Source of the DNA: Dehalococcoidia bacterium
GTDB taxonomy: Bacteria > Chloroflexota > Dehalococcoidia > Tepidiformales > Tepidiformaceae
Length of the DNA stretch: 64,000 nucleotides
Assembly (NCBI GenBank): GCA_020850615.1
Contig: JADZEI010000018.1
Span: 1 to 64,000 of the forward strand
Direction: 5' to 3'
Part shown: one piece after another, positions 11,335-19,967 of the stretch
How the letters are laid out: each line of letters opens with the position of its first letter
Position numbering within the stretch: position 1 is the stretch's first letter
Notes under the pieces: model-generated
The model's database searches: none
Seen by the model: the letters and a program-made list of their open reading frames with translations, nothing else
What the model was told of the DNA's origin: nothing
Program-made: the position numbers and the translations under genes

Positions 11335-12138
11335 TCAGGGCACGCGTGCCTGTTCGAGCTGTTCGGAAGCAAGGCCCGCGATGTACGCGTCGAAGTCGGG
11401 CCGCTCCATCACCTGCACCTGGAAGCGCATGAGGGCGTGATCCAGGCCGCAGAGCTCCGCGCACTGGGCTTCGAAGGTGCCGGTTTCGTGCGCCGTCACC
11501 TTGAACGAGTTGTCCAGCCCGGGGACCACGTCGAGCTTGTAGAGGAAGTTCCGGACGTAGAACGAGTGGATCACGTCGTTCGAGGTGAGCTTGAACTCGA
11601 CCGGCTCGTTGACCGGGATGACGAGGAGGGGTTCCTCCGAACCGGTGCCGATGACCGAGACGGTGCCTTCGCCGCCCGGGCCCTCGCCGCGACCGAGGTC
11701 CGCCAGGTCGTACACGAACTCCCACGAGAACTGGAAGCCGGTGACGTTGACCGTGAGGTCCTCCGGCTCCGCGTCCTCTTCGACGTCAAGGAGCACGACG
11801 AAGGACGAAACGAAGAGGAAGAGGACGATGACGATCGGGATCGTCGTCCAGATCACTTCAAGCAGGTTGTTGCCGTGCGTCTGCGGGGGGAGCTCGTCGC
11901 TGCGGCGCCGGTAGCGGACGACCATGTAGAGCAGCGCTCCGGTCACGAGCGCGAAGACGATGAACCCCGCGACGGTGACCAGCAGGTAGAGCGTGTGCAG
12001 GCTGTCGGCCTCTTCGGTGACGGGCTTCGGCTGGCCGAACTGGGCCGAGGCCGCGCCCACCGAGAGGAGCGAGCCAAGCAACACCAGGGAAAAGATGAGC
12101 ACGAACCGATGAGTCAATCGCCGAGCGGCGTTTCGCAT
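11335..12138 (-). CDS. coxB: Cytochrome c oxidase subunit II
   Basis: A 267-residue subunit that receives electrons from cytochrome c or a cupredoxin through the CuA centre. A signal peptide (1-32) is followed by two membrane helices (about 48-72 and 92-116) and an external cupredoxin-fold domain. All CuA ligands are present: H191, C226, E228, C230, H234, M237. No fused cytochrome c domain is present, so this is aa3-type, not caa3. It is the first gene of the minus-strand oxidase operon and is divergent from ctaG across a 251-base gap. Confidence 0.96.
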   Translation of the reverse strand: MRNAARRLTHRFVLIFSLVLLGSLLSVGAASAQFGQPKPVTEEADSLHTLYLLVTVAGFIVFALVTGALLYMVVRYRRRSDELPPQTHGNNLLEVIWTTIPIVIVLFLFVSSFVVLLDVEEDAEPEDLTVNVTGFQFSWEFVYDLADLGRGEGPGGEGTVSVIGTGSEEPLLVIPVNEPVEFKLTSNDVIHSFYVRNFLYKLDVVPGLDNSFKVTAHETGTFEAQCAELCGLDHALMRFQVQVMERPDFDAYIAGLASEQLEQARVP

Positions 12139-12389
12139 TTCCCTGCGCCCCCTTCAAACCCCGCCACCGCTAAAGGACGGCCGTCTGGACGGCGCACGAG
12201 GGCCTGTTTGGCGGTTGTGCGGCCCGTCGTGAACGAAGTATCGGCTTTGGCCCTCTCGGGCGTCAAGGAACGTCAAAGGCGAGCGGCAACGGCCGCATGG
12301 CCCTGATTTCTCGCCCCCTTCGGCGGGGTGTGCGAGACTGATGGCCGGGGCAGGGGAGCTCCGCCAGGGACCAGCGACTGGAGGCGCGA
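12139..12389. promoter_or_regulatory. Divergent intergenic region between coxB and ctaG
   Basis: These 251 bases separate two genes transcribed outward, so they must hold promoters for both the oxidase operon and ctaG. I found no convincing -35/-10 pair. The only repeat noted is GGAACGTCAAAGG at 12267-12279, which recurs exactly at 13371-13383 beyond ctaG. The start of ctaG is preceded by a purine-rich CTGGAGGCG at 12378-12386. Confidence 0.5.
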
Positions 12390-13343
12390 ATGTACGCGCG
12401 CAGGGTCATGATACTCTTTTCCGGACTCGCTGTGGGAATGTTTCCCACGGCGGCGCTTGCGCACGGCGGAGGACAGGGCGAACCCACCCCTGCGACGCTC
12501 ATCACCGGCTGGGAGCTCGACCCGCTGTTCCTCATCCCCCTGGGGCTCGTCACCTGGGGCTACGTCGCGGGCGTGCGGCACGTGGACCGGCATCACCCCG
12601 GGTCGCCGTGGCCGCGCAAGCGCTCCGTGTTCTTCGGGCTGGGGCTGGCAGCGCTGGTCATCGGCATCGCGTCGCCCCTCGCCGCCTACGACACGACCCT
12701 GTTCGCCGCGCACATGTGGCAGCACATGCTGCTGACGATGGTGGCGCCGCCGCTGTTGCTCCTCGGCACGCCGATCACGCTCCTCCTGCGGGTGGCGACG
12801 CCGAAGGTGCGCCGGCAGATCATCCTGCCGGTCCTGCACAGCTGGCCGGTGAAGGTCCTCGCCTTCCCGGTGTTCGCGTGGCTGATCTTCGCGGGCACCA
12901 TGTGGGCATCGCACTTCTTGCCCATCTTCGATGCCGCGCTCGAAGACCCGTGGCTGCACCGGCTCGAGCACGCCTGGTATCTGTCGGCGGCGCTGCTCTT
13001 CTGGTGGCCCGCGATCGGGACCGACCCGGCGCCCTGGCGGCTGAACCACCCGATGCGGATGCTCTACGTCTTCCTGCAGATGCCGCAGAACTCGTTCCTG
13101 GCGCTGGCCATCTACAGCGCCGGTTCGCCGATGTACGACCACTACGAGACGCTGGGGCGCGACTGGGGGCCATCGGTGCTGCTCGACCAGCAGCTCGCCG
13201 GGATCACGATGTGGGTGTTCGGCGACATGATGTTCCTGGTCGCGCTGGCGTTCATGGCCTACGCCTGGGTGAAGCACGAAGAGCGGGAGGCGAAGCGCAC
13301 CGACCGCGCCCTCGCGCGGCAACGTGCCGCCATGGGAGGCTAA
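12390..13343 (+). CDS. ctaG: Cytochrome oxidase assembly protein CtaG (caa3_CtaG family)
   Basis: A 317-residue polytopic membrane protein of the Bacillus-type CtaG family, required for assembly of the oxidase copper site. It begins with a signal-like segment ending in TAALAHGGG. Family positions seen include AAHMWQHMLLTMVAPPLLLLG, with its conserved histidines, the FWWP loop and the closing LAGITMWVFGDMMFL helix. This family is unrelated to the Cox11-type CtaG of proteobacteria. It is transcribed away from the oxidase operon and faces ctaB, with an inverted repeat between them. Confidence 0.92.
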   Translation: MYARRVMILFSGLAVGMFPTAALAHGGGQGEPTPATLITGWELDPLFLIPLGLVTWGYVAGVRHVDRHHPGSPWPRKRSVFFGLGLAALVIGIASPLAAYDTTLFAAHMWQHMLLTMVAPPLLLLGTPITLLLRVATPKVRRQIILPVLHSWPVKVLAFPVFAWLIFAGTMWASHFLPIFDAALEDPWLHRLEHAWYLSAALLFWWPAIGTDPAPWRLNHPMRMLYVFLQMPQNSFLALAIYSAGSPMYDHYETLGRDWGPSVLLDQQLAGITMWVFGDMMFLVALAFMAYAWVKHEEREAKRTDRALARQRAAMGG

Positions 13344-13444
13344 GGCCAAAGGCTAATCGCAGTCGAAGGCGGAACGTCAAAGGTGGAACGTCGCCTGCCA
13401 GCGTCGCGCCGGGGCGTTACCCTTCGCCTTTAGCCCTTAGCCTC
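13336..13444. terminator. Long-armed inverted repeat between convergent ctaG and ctaB
   Basis: The arm at 13336-13354 (GAGGCTAAGGCCAAAGGC) is an imperfect reverse complement of the arm at 13426-13444, with about 70 bases between them. The arms include the stop codon of each convergent gene. A bidirectional transcription stop is the likeliest role. The loop contains two short GGAACGTC repeats (13371 and 13385). Confidence 0.5.
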
Positions 13445-14340
13445 TAAACCGCTGCGTCGACGCCCATCGCCACGAACACGACCCCCAGGTACAGCAGCGA
13501 GTACTTGTAGAGCGTCATCGGCGATTCGGTCTCCGGGTGCCGGAAGAGCCGCCAGGCGTACCAGATGAACGCCGAGCCCGACGCGAGGGCCACGCCGAGG
13601 TAGACCCAGCCGAGGTCCGCGGCCGGCCCGAGCGTGAGCGTCACGAGCACCAGCACGACCGAGTAGACGAGGATCTGCACCCGCGTGTGGGCTGGGCCAT
13701 GGGTCACGGGCAGCATCGGGACGCCCGCTTCGGCGTAGTCGTCCTTCAGCTTGAGCGCGAGCGCCCAGAAGTGGGGCGGCGTCCACATGAAGATGATCGC
13801 GAACATGATCCACGGCGCGAGCGAGAGGTCGCCGGTGACCGCAGCCCAGCCGACCATCGGCGGGAAGGCGCCAGCTGCGCCGCCGATGACGATGTTCTGC
13901 GGCGTGCGGCGCTTCAACCAGATGGTGTAGATGAAGACATAAAACAAGAGCGCCGCGAGTGCCAGGATCGCCGCCGCGAGCGTCGTCGCCGCCCAGAGGA
14001 ACACGAACGCCATCGCCCCGAGCGAGATGCCGAACGCGAGCCCGTGCCGCGGCTCGACTTCGCCGGTCACCAGCGGGCGCGAGCGCGTGCGCTTCATGAC
14101 CTGGTCGATGTCGCGGTCGTACCAGCAGTTGATGGCGTTGGCGCCGCCGGCACTGAGCGTGCCGCCGATCAGGGTGACGATGACAAGCCAGCTGCCCGGC
14201 CAGCCGTTCGCAGCGACGACCATCGCGGGGACGGTGGTGATGAGCAGGAGCGAGATGATGCGCGGCTTCGTCAGCGCGATGTAGGCGCGGACGGTGGCAC
14301 CGAATTGGGGGCGGGCCATGGCCATCGCATCTGCACTCAC
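13444..14340 (-). CDS. ctaB: Protoheme IX farnesyltransferase (heme O synthase)
   Basis: A 298-residue UbiA-superfamily membrane prenyltransferase that adds a farnesyl group to heme B, giving heme O for the oxidase. The first aspartate-rich motif is clear (NCWYDRDIDQVMKRTRSRPL). So are LKRRTPQNIVIGGAAGAFPPMVGW and the second polar motif at KDDYAEAGVPMLP. The GTG start at 14340 overlaps the stop of ctaA by four bases (GTGA), so the two heme A genes are translationally coupled. An internal ATG six codons in is a possible alternative start. Confidence 0.94.
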   Translation of the reverse strand: MSADAMAMARPQFGATVRAYIALTKPRIISLLLITTVPAMVVAANGWPGSWLVIVTLIGGTLSAGGANAINCWYDRDIDQVMKRTRSRPLVTGEVEPRHGLAFGISLGAMAFVFLWAATTLAAAILALAALLFYVFIYTIWLKRRTPQNIVIGGAAGAFPPMVGWAAVTGDLSLAPWIMFAIIFMWTPPHFWALALKLKDDYAEAGVPMLPVTHGPAHTRVQILVYSVVLVLVTLTLGPAADLGWVYLGVALASGSAFIWYAWRLFRHPETESPMTLYKYSLLYLGVVFVAMGVDAAV

Positions 14341-15278
14341 GCGGTCACCCCAAGGCGCCGCGAAGCACGATACCCCGCACGCGAAACCACTGGCTTGTAA
14401 TACGCAAACACCACAGCGACCGACAGCGTAACCCAGACGGCCGATGCAATCGCGGTGTGCGAGACGGTGAGCAGGTCCGGGAACACGTACCAGACGTTCA
14501 GCGCGCCCACCAGGACCTGCACGGCGTAGAGCACGGGCGCGGCGATGGCCACCGGGGCCGCCCAGAACACCTCGTGCCGCGCCCGCCAGGCCGCGATGGT
14601 GAACGGCACGATGAAGAAGAGCAGCGCACCGGCAAGATACCGGTGGACCATGTGCGTGATCTCGTGGTCATCGTTCGCCGGGAAGGGGCCGCCGTTGCAG
14701 AACGGCCAATCGGCGCAAGCCGTGGCGGCGCCGCTCTCGGCCATGTAGCCGCCGATCCAGAGCGTGATCGCCAGCCAGATGGTCGCGGCAAGGCCGATGG
14801 CGCCGATGCGCCGGGCGGGGCCCGTCGTGAACGACGGCCAGGTCGTGTCAGGGTCGTCGAGGTACATCCCGATGGCTACCGCAACCTGGAAGCTCAGGAC
14901 GATCATCGCCGTCAGCAGGTGCGTCGCGACGATCTCCGGGGGGAGCTCCCGCACGACCGTGATGGCACCGAGGATGCCCTGGAAGCCCACCAGCGGCACA
15001 GTCGCGATCGCTGTCCAGAGCACGAACGGCGAATGCCGGTAGTGCTTCCACGCGAGCCAGGCCACGGCAATCACCATCAGCCCGACCACCGAGGCCGTGT
15101 ATCGATGGGACATCTCGATGTAGGCGTGGTACTGGTCCGGCGGCACGATATCGCCGTAACACGTTGGCCAGTCGGGGCAGCCGAGGCCCGAGCCGGTCGC
15201 GCGGACGTAGACGCCGACGGCGACGAGGAAGAGCGTCATGACGACGGTTGCGAGTGCGAGACGTTGGGCGATCTTCAT
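14337..15278 (-). CDS. ctaA: Heme A synthase (CtaA/Cox15)
   Basis: A 313-residue, eight-helix membrane protein that oxidises the C8 methyl of heme O to the formyl group of heme A. Two external cysteine pairs are present (GLGCPDWPTC and ACADWPFCNG), as in the two-pair CtaA type. Histidines for the heme sites lie in EMSHRYTASVVG, ATHLLTAM, HMVHRYLAG and VSHTAIAS. I placed the start at the ATG at 15278, where the family's first helix begins (MKIAQRLALATVV). The frame is open 22 codons further upstream. It is followed directly by ctaB. Confidence 0.92.
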   Translation of the reverse strand: MKIAQRLALATVVMTLFLVAVGVYVRATGSGLGCPDWPTCYGDIVPPDQYHAYIEMSHRYTASVVGLMVIAVAWLAWKHYRHSPFVLWTAIATVPLVGFQGILGAITVVRELPPEIVATHLLTAMIVLSFQVAVAIGMYLDDPDTTWPSFTTGPARRIGAIGLAATIWLAITLWIGGYMAESGAATACADWPFCNGGPFPANDDHEITHMVHRYLAGALLFFIVPFTIAAWRARHEVFWAAPVAIAAPVLYAVQVLVGALNVWYVFPDLLTVSHTAIASAVWVTLSVAVVFAYYKPVVSRAGYRASRRLGVTA

Positions 15279-15454
15279 TCCGGAGTACGTGACGCCTTTC
15301 ACGGGGCGCAAGAGCGCGCAGCGGTGCTCTGCCCGCGGCCGCATACCCCGCGAACTCTCCCCATCCCGCGTTCAGTGTGCCATGGCGGGCCGAACGCGCG
15401 CCACTGAGAGGGCTTCGACAGGTTTACTGTCGCGGCCGCGTGGCGAGGGGCCGA

Positions 15455-16441
15455 TCAGAAGCCCTGCGACCCGTCGAGCCAGCGGAGACCATCGACGAGG
15501 ACGCCCGAGACGCTGAGCTCCCAGTGGAGGTGCGGGCCCGTCGACAGGCCGGTGGAACCGACATAACCGACGACGTCCGAGTGCTGCACCGCCTGGCCGA
15601 CGGAGACCGCGCGTTCCTGCAAGTGCCCATAGAGCGAGAAGATGCCCGCGCCGTGGTCGACGATCACGATGTTGCCACGCGTGCGGTAGAGGCCGCTCAT
15701 CACGACCACGCCGTCGTTCGTGCTTCGGATAGGCGTCCCCGCCTCGACGCCGAAGTCAGTCCCCCCGTGGTGGCCGCCGCGCGGGCCGCCGTTGAACGAG
15801 CGCTCCTCGCCGAAGTAGCCGGTCACCCGCGGTTCGCCATCGAGCGGCAGGCGCCACCGGTTCGCCCACTTCCGCGGCGTGATGCCCGCGTAGATCCCGG
15901 GGAGCAGCGGCCCCTCGTCGGGCGGTGGCGGCGGCGGTTCCGGCGCGTTGGGGTCCGGTGGCGGCGCGGGCGGGATGATGATGTCGTCAAACGTCCACTG
16001 CGTCGCGAGGATGCGGACCACGAAGTCGTACCGGAACGCTTGGCCGGATGCCTCGACCGCATCGACGGAGACGGTCATCGCCCCGGGCGGGTCCTCGGTC
16101 CCGAACCCCACGTAGCCTTCGGCCACGTTGCCCAGCTGGCCGAGCGGGTAGACGCGGTCGAACGCCAGCGCGTTCCCGGAGACGGCGTTCTCGACCATGA
16201 CCCGGAGCGCACCGCCCTGGTAGGCCTGGAACGCCGAGATGCTCGCCACAGGGAGGTAGCCGTCGGCGGCGAGCGCCGGCACCCGGACCAGCGACGGGCC
16301 GGTGAGCTGTTCCCGGACCTGCGTGGCGATCGCCGCAGCAGCCGAACGAGGCGGTGCGTCTTGCCGGGAGAGCTTGATCGCAGCGGGGGCCGCCAGCAGC
16401 GGCGCACCGGCGGCGAGGGCAAGGAATGCGCGGCGTCGCAT
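15455..16441 (-). CDS. Secreted M23 family metallopeptidase
   Basis: A 328-residue exported protein with a twin-Arg-containing signal region (MRRRAFLALAAGAPLLAAPAA). After a beta-rich N-terminal half and a proline-rich linker (about residues 160-180), the LytM/M23 domain occupies roughly 205-320. Zinc ligands are seen in GGHHGGTDFG and HLHWEL. The family cleaves peptidoglycan cross-bridges, or acts as a non-enzymatic activator when zinc ligands are lost; here they look complete. It probably works on the cell wall outside the cytoplasmic membrane. It stands alone between ctaA and smpB. Confidence 0.88.
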   Translation of the reverse strand: MRRRAFLALAAGAPLLAAPAAIKLSRQDAPPRSAAAAIATQVREQLTGPSLVRVPALAADGYLPVASISAFQAYQGGALRVMVENAVSGNALAFDRVYPLGQLGNVAEGYVGFGTEDPPGAMTVSVDAVEASGQAFRYDFVVRILATQWTFDDIIIPPAPPPDPNAPEPPPPPPDEGPLLPGIYAGITPRKWANRWRLPLDGEPRVTGYFGEERSFNGGPRGGHHGGTDFGVEAGTPIRSTNDGVVVMSGLYRTRGNIVIVDHGAGIFSLYGHLQERAVSVGQAVQHSDVVGYVGSTGLSTGPHLHWELSVSGVLVDGLRWLDGSQGF

Positions 16442-16527
16442 ACCCGCAAGCTACGCCGCGCAATGGATTCGTGATACCGCCGCAAGGCCGTGACCGCGCC
16501 GAATTTGCCTACCTTTTACCGGGTCGG

Positions 16528-16980
16528 TCAGGCGTTACGGCGGACGGCGCGGTCCATCTCGCGCTTCTCTTCGCGCTCCTTGACCTTCTCGCGCTTGTCA
16601 TAACGATGAAGGCCACGGGCGACGCCCACCTCGACCTTCGCCTTGCCCCGCTTGAAGTACATCGCCAGCGGAATGAGCGTGAGGCCCTTTTCGCCGAGGA
16701 GCTCCTGGATCTTCGCGATCTCCTTCTTGTGGAGCAGGAGCTTGCGGTCGCGGGTGGGGTCGTGCGGGGCGTAGCCGGCGTTCTGGTAGGGCGCGATGTG
16801 CGCGTCCTGCAGCCACACCTCGCCGTCCCGGACCCGCGCGTACGAGCCCTGGAGCTGCACCTTGTGCGCTCGCACAGACTTGATTTCCGAGCCCGTGAGG
16901 ACAATCCCGGCTTCGTAGCGGGCGATGATCTCGTAGTCGTGGCGGGCGCGCCGGTTCTGCGCGATGGTCGATTCGCTCAT
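16528..16980 (-). CDS. smpB: SsrA-binding protein SmpB
   Basis: A 150-residue partner of tmRNA in rescue of stalled ribosomes. The OB-fold core is well conserved (NRRARHDYEI, GIVLTGSEIKSVRAHKVQLQGSYARV) and the basic C-terminal tail needed in the decoding site is present (KREKVKEREEKREMDRAVRR). The start at 16980 gives the usual MSESTIAQNRRARHDY N-terminus; an 11-codon extension is open upstream. No tmRNA gene was found in this window. A hairpin terminator for the upstream peptidase gene lies just before smpB. Confidence 0.96.
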   Translation of the reverse strand: MSESTIAQNRRARHDYEIIARYEAGIVLTGSEIKSVRAHKVQLQGSYARVRDGEVWLQDAHIAPYQNAGYAPHDPTRDRKLLLHKKEIAKIQELLGEKGLTLIPLAMYFKRGKAKVEVGVARGLHRYDKREKVKEREEKREMDRAVRRNA

Positions 16981-16990
16981 GTCCCTGGCC

Positions 16991-17025
16991 AAACGAAAGC
17001 GGCCCCGGCGCAAGGCCGAGGCCGC
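16991..17025 (-). terminator. Rho-independent terminator after the S41 peptidase gene
   Basis: Read on the minus strand, GCGGCCTCGGC (17025-17015) pairs over 11 bases with GCCGGGGCCGC (17009-16999) around a five-base loop, and a TTTCGTTT run follows. It lies 28 bases past the peptidase stop and ends only 11 bases before the smpB start. Transcription into smpB must therefore either read through or begin inside this gap. Confidence 0.8.
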
Positions 17026-17052
17026 GTGCTCATGCGAGTGTAGCGCGAACCG

Positions 17053-18444
17053 CTACTGACCGCGCAGGACCTCGATCGCCTTGAAGACCTGCAGGTCGCC
17101 CTCAGCGATGTACTGCTCGGAGGTCATCGGAACTTCGATGTCCGGGGTGACGCCGAGGCCCTCGATCTGGTCGCCGCTCGGGGTGAGCCAGCGGCCGATG
17201 GCGATGTAGAGCGCGCCGCAGCCCTTCGGGTCGCCACAGCTCTTGAGCTCGACCGGGATGTTGACCGTGCCCTTGCCGAAGCTCCGGGTGCCGACGATCT
17301 TGCCGCGCCCGTTGTCGCGGATCGCCGCGGCGAGCACTTCGGCGCCGCTGGCGCTGCCGGCGTCCATCAGGACCACGACCGGGATCTCGGTCAGGAGGCC
17401 GCCGCTGCGGGCGCCGGTGCTCTGCTGCTGCCCGTCGGCGTCCACCTCGGTGATGATCGTGCCGTCGTCGAGGAACTCGTCGGCCACGTGGACCGTCGGC
17501 GTGAGGTAGCCGCCCGGGTTGGAACGCAGGTCCAGGATCAGCCCCTTGTAGCCCTTCGACTCGATGTCGCGGGCCTTTTCGCGGAGTTCGTCAGCCGTGT
17601 TCTCCCGGAAGCGCGAGATGTTGACGTAGGCGATGTCGGTCACCACCGCGCCGCTGCGGTCGACGAGATCGGTGTCGCTTTCGCCGGGGATGACTTCGAG
17701 GATCGGTTCGCGGAAGACGCTCTCGAGCGGGATTTCGCCGCGCTCGATGGTCAGCGTCTCGGTCGTGCCGTCGGTGTGCCGGACCTCGATCTCGACCGGG
17801 CTGCCCTTGGGCCCGCGGATCTTCTCGACGGCCTGGTCGTCGGTCCAGCCCTCGGTGCTCTCGCCTTCGACCGCGAGGATGACGTCGCCGGCGCGGACGC
17901 CCGCCTTCTCGGCCGGGGAGTCGCGGTAGGGGGCGACGATTTCGACGGCACCGTTGCGGTCCGTCACGGTCGCGCCGATGCCTTCGTAGCTGGAGCCGCT
18001 ATCGAAGGTGAATTCCTTGAGCTGGTCCTGCGAGATGTAGCTCGTCTCCCGGTCGTTCAGCGACTCGAGGATGCCGCTGATCGCGGCTTCCTTGAGCTGT
18101 TCGGGGTCGAGCTCGTCGCGGTCCACGTACTGGTCCTGGAGGATCTTGACGATCTCGTCGAGGACTTCCGTGCCGAACTCGTCGTCGGTGCCGTTCGATG
18201 TCGTGGTGGTACGGGGAGCCGCGCCGGTAGTCCCGTTGTCGTCATCGCCGAAGACGTCCTTGACGGCGAAGCCGAGGCCGAAGGCGAGGGTGAGGCTGGC
18301 CACGAGGAGGAGGACGACGACGGCCCAGCGCGCAACGCGCTCCGCCGTGGTGGGCTGAGCCGGGGGTTGATACGACGCCAAGGAGGGGGCCTTTCCGGCG
18401 CACACGCCGTACGAAGGTAGGCCGAGTGTACCGGCCACGCTCAC
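17053..18444 (-). CDS. S41 family carboxy-terminal processing peptidase (CtpA-like)
   Basis: A 463-residue, membrane-anchored serine protease with one N-terminal helix (about 40-62) and an external part. An acidic/Thr-rich linker, a PDZ domain (DRNGAVEIVAPYRDSPAEKAGVRAGDVILAV) and the S41 catalytic core follow. The catalytic serine lies in DAGSASGAEV and the lysine in SFGKGTVNI. Such enzymes trim C-termini of exported proteins or cell-wall hydrolases. The GTG at 18444 is the longest start. A GTG or TTG further in would still keep the membrane anchor, so the exact start is uncertain. A strong terminator follows. Confidence 0.92.
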   Translation of the reverse strand: MSVAGTLGLPSYGVCAGKAPSLASYQPPAQPTTAERVARWAVVVLLLVASLTLAFGLGFAVKDVFGDDDNGTTGAAPRTTTTSNGTDDEFGTEVLDEIVKILQDQYVDRDELDPEQLKEAAISGILESLNDRETSYISQDQLKEFTFDSGSSYEGIGATVTDRNGAVEIVAPYRDSPAEKAGVRAGDVILAVEGESTEGWTDDQAVEKIRGPKGSPVEIEVRHTDGTTETLTIERGEIPLESVFREPILEVIPGESDTDLVDRSGAVVTDIAYVNISRFRENTADELREKARDIESKGYKGLILDLRSNPGGYLTPTVHVADEFLDDGTIITEVDADGQQQSTGARSGGLLTEIPVVVLMDAGSASGAEVLAAAIRDNGRGKIVGTRSFGKGTVNIPVELKSCGDPKGCGALYIAIGRWLTPSGDQIEGLGVTPDIEVPMTSEQYIAEGDLQVFKAIEVLRGQ

Positions 18445-18474
18445 GCGCCATCAATTTGTCGACTTACCGGCCGT

Positions 18475-19638
18475 TTACGGTGGGTAGAACGCCAGGTCCC
18501 CGGGGCGCAGCACGTCGAGTGGCGTGTGCGGCGCGGCGTCCCACCGCAGCACCAAATCGCCCACGGAATCGCCGAACGACGGGGCAACGCCGTCGTTCAC
18601 GAAGCGCCCGCAGATGAGGAAGCTCGCGCTATCCGGCGACCAGAGGCGGTGCGAGAGGTTGTACTGGTCGAAAAAGCCGAGAAGCACGCGGTAATCCTGC
18701 CCTGGGACGACCGCTTCCGTTGACGTAATGTGCTTTCCGCCAGCGTCGTAGAGCCGGAACGTGTAGCGGCTGTCGCCCGTCTGGGCCGGCGCCACGGTGA
18801 TGACTTTGGTCCCGTCGGGCGACCACGTGTACGCGACGAACGGCCCGCGGGCGATCGGCGTGCGCGCGCCGCTGTCGATGTCGATGGTCCAGAGCTGGTC
18901 GAACACCCCGGCTTCGGCCTCGCGCGTGACCGCGACCGCCAGCTCGCGGCTGGCCGGGCGAAACGCCATCGCGACGGCCGAGGGGAAGGCCGCGACCTCA
19001 CGGGCGGCTTCCGCGGCGATGTCGTACGACATAATCGCGACGCCCTCGGTCGAGGGTTCGGCGTAGCAGGCGCTGGCACCGTCCGGCGACCAGGCCGGCG
19101 TCCGAAAGCCAAGGGCCTGGGACGAGACGATGAAGGGCGGCGAGCCGGGGTCATCCGCGCGGACGAAGCAGAACTGGGTGCCGGTGTGCACCGCCAGGCG
19201 GGCCCCGTCCGGGCTCCAACTGCTGAAGATAGGTGCGCCGGTCGCGACCGTGCGGGGCCCGTGTTCTCCGGACGGGTCGTGGAACTGCAGCTCGAGCCCG
19301 AGCGGCCCCTGGCCCACCACCGCCATCACGTCGCCGCGTGGCGACCAGAGCAGGTAGTGCGGTACGCGCGGCGCGATCACCGGCACCACGCCTGCGGCGC
19401 TCTCGAAGAGCTGCGTCGGCGACCCGGAGGAGAGGCTGTGCAGGTCGACGCGGCTCTGGACGCGCTCGCCGTGGGTCACCACCGATGATGCGGCGATGAC
19501 ATCGCGCGACGGCGACCACGCGGGCCAGCGGCCTTCGCGTGCGAGCGGACGCCAATCGTAGCCGCCGTCGGCCGCGGGGATGCCGGCGTGCAGCCCGCCG
19601 GAGCGGTCCACGAGCGCGATGGGGAACTGGTCGGCCAT
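18475..19638 (-). CDS. TolB-like beta-propeller protein
   Basis: A 387-residue protein built of repeating WSPDG units (WSPSRDVIAASS, WSPRGDVMAVV, WSPDGARLAVH, WSPDGASACY, WSPDGTKVITV, WSPDSASFLI). These are the PD40/TolB-type beta-propeller blades; I count at least six. There is no clear signal peptide, so it may act in the cytoplasm. Propellers of this kind usually form binding platforms and I cannot name a ligand. It ends 30 bases before the S41 peptidase start, and the spacing allows one transcript. Fold confidence is good; function is unknown. Confidence 0.75.
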   Translation of the reverse strand: MADQFPIALVDRSGGLHAGIPAADGGYDWRPLAREGRWPAWSPSRDVIAASSVVTHGERVQSRVDLHSLSSGSPTQLFESAAGVVPVIAPRVPHYLLWSPRGDVMAVVGQGPLGLELQFHDPSGEHGPRTVATGAPIFSSWSPDGARLAVHTGTQFCFVRADDPGSPPFIVSSQALGFRTPAWSPDGASACYAEPSTEGVAIMSYDIAAEAAREVAAFPSAVAMAFRPASRELAVAVTREAEAGVFDQLWTIDIDSGARTPIARGPFVAYTWSPDGTKVITVAPAQTGDSRYTFRLYDAGGKHITSTEAVVPGQDYRVLLGFFDQYNLSHRLWSPDSASFLICGRFVNDGVAPSFGDSVGDLVLRWDAAPHTPLDVLRPGDLAFYPP

Positions 19639-19967
19639 GTCTGGAGGGGAAGGCTACCAGAGGGTGGGGAGAGAGGCTCACCTGGGGGGCCTCTTCGTAA
19701 TCGGAGAACTTCGCACTATATCAGTTATGTTTGAGACGACGCAGGAATTGGCCTCCCGTGCGCGGATACCTCCTCGGGTGGCGTCCCGCCGCTCAACACC
19801 GAACCGTCGCACTCGGCGCGCGCCCGCCGGTGCCTGTGGCATTGGCACTCGGTCCCGCGGAGCAATGCTCCGCGGCTACGCCTGCGGCGCTCTGCCCCGC
19901 GGCCGCGGTCGTGCCGGTGGGGGCCGGGTGTGCTGGCGGGTTCGGAGCCCGGCCCACACACCCGCGA
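19639..19967. other. Intergenic gap with hairpins, no gene seen
   Basis: These 329 bases lie between the start of the propeller gene and the stop of copA, both on the minus strand. They should hold the propeller-gene promoter and the copA terminator. Besides the terminator at 19921-19955 there is a perfect 9-bp hairpin, CCGCGGAGC (19855-19863) with its complement at 19867-19875 around AAT. An open frame crosses the gap on the plus strand, but its codon usage and composition do not look coding. No tRNA fold was found. Confidence 0.5.
19921..19955 (-). terminator. Probable terminator of the csoR-copZ-copA operon
   Basis: GGGCCGGG (19921-19928) and CCCGGCCC (19948-19955) form a perfect 8-bp stem with a 19-base loop, 13 bases beyond the copA stop codon on the minus strand. 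No T-run follows, so the assignment rests on position and stem strength. Confidence 0.5.

Noticed and set aside
18426-18617. Short plus-strand frames near the S41 peptidase start
   Set aside because: They overlap the promoter region of a well-supported minus-strand gene, are Arg-rich, and have no ribosome site.
19935-19955. GGGTTCGGAGCCC as a possible tRNA fragment
   Set aside because: The loop departs from TTCRANY and no acceptor stem exists. It lies inside the copA terminator hairpin.
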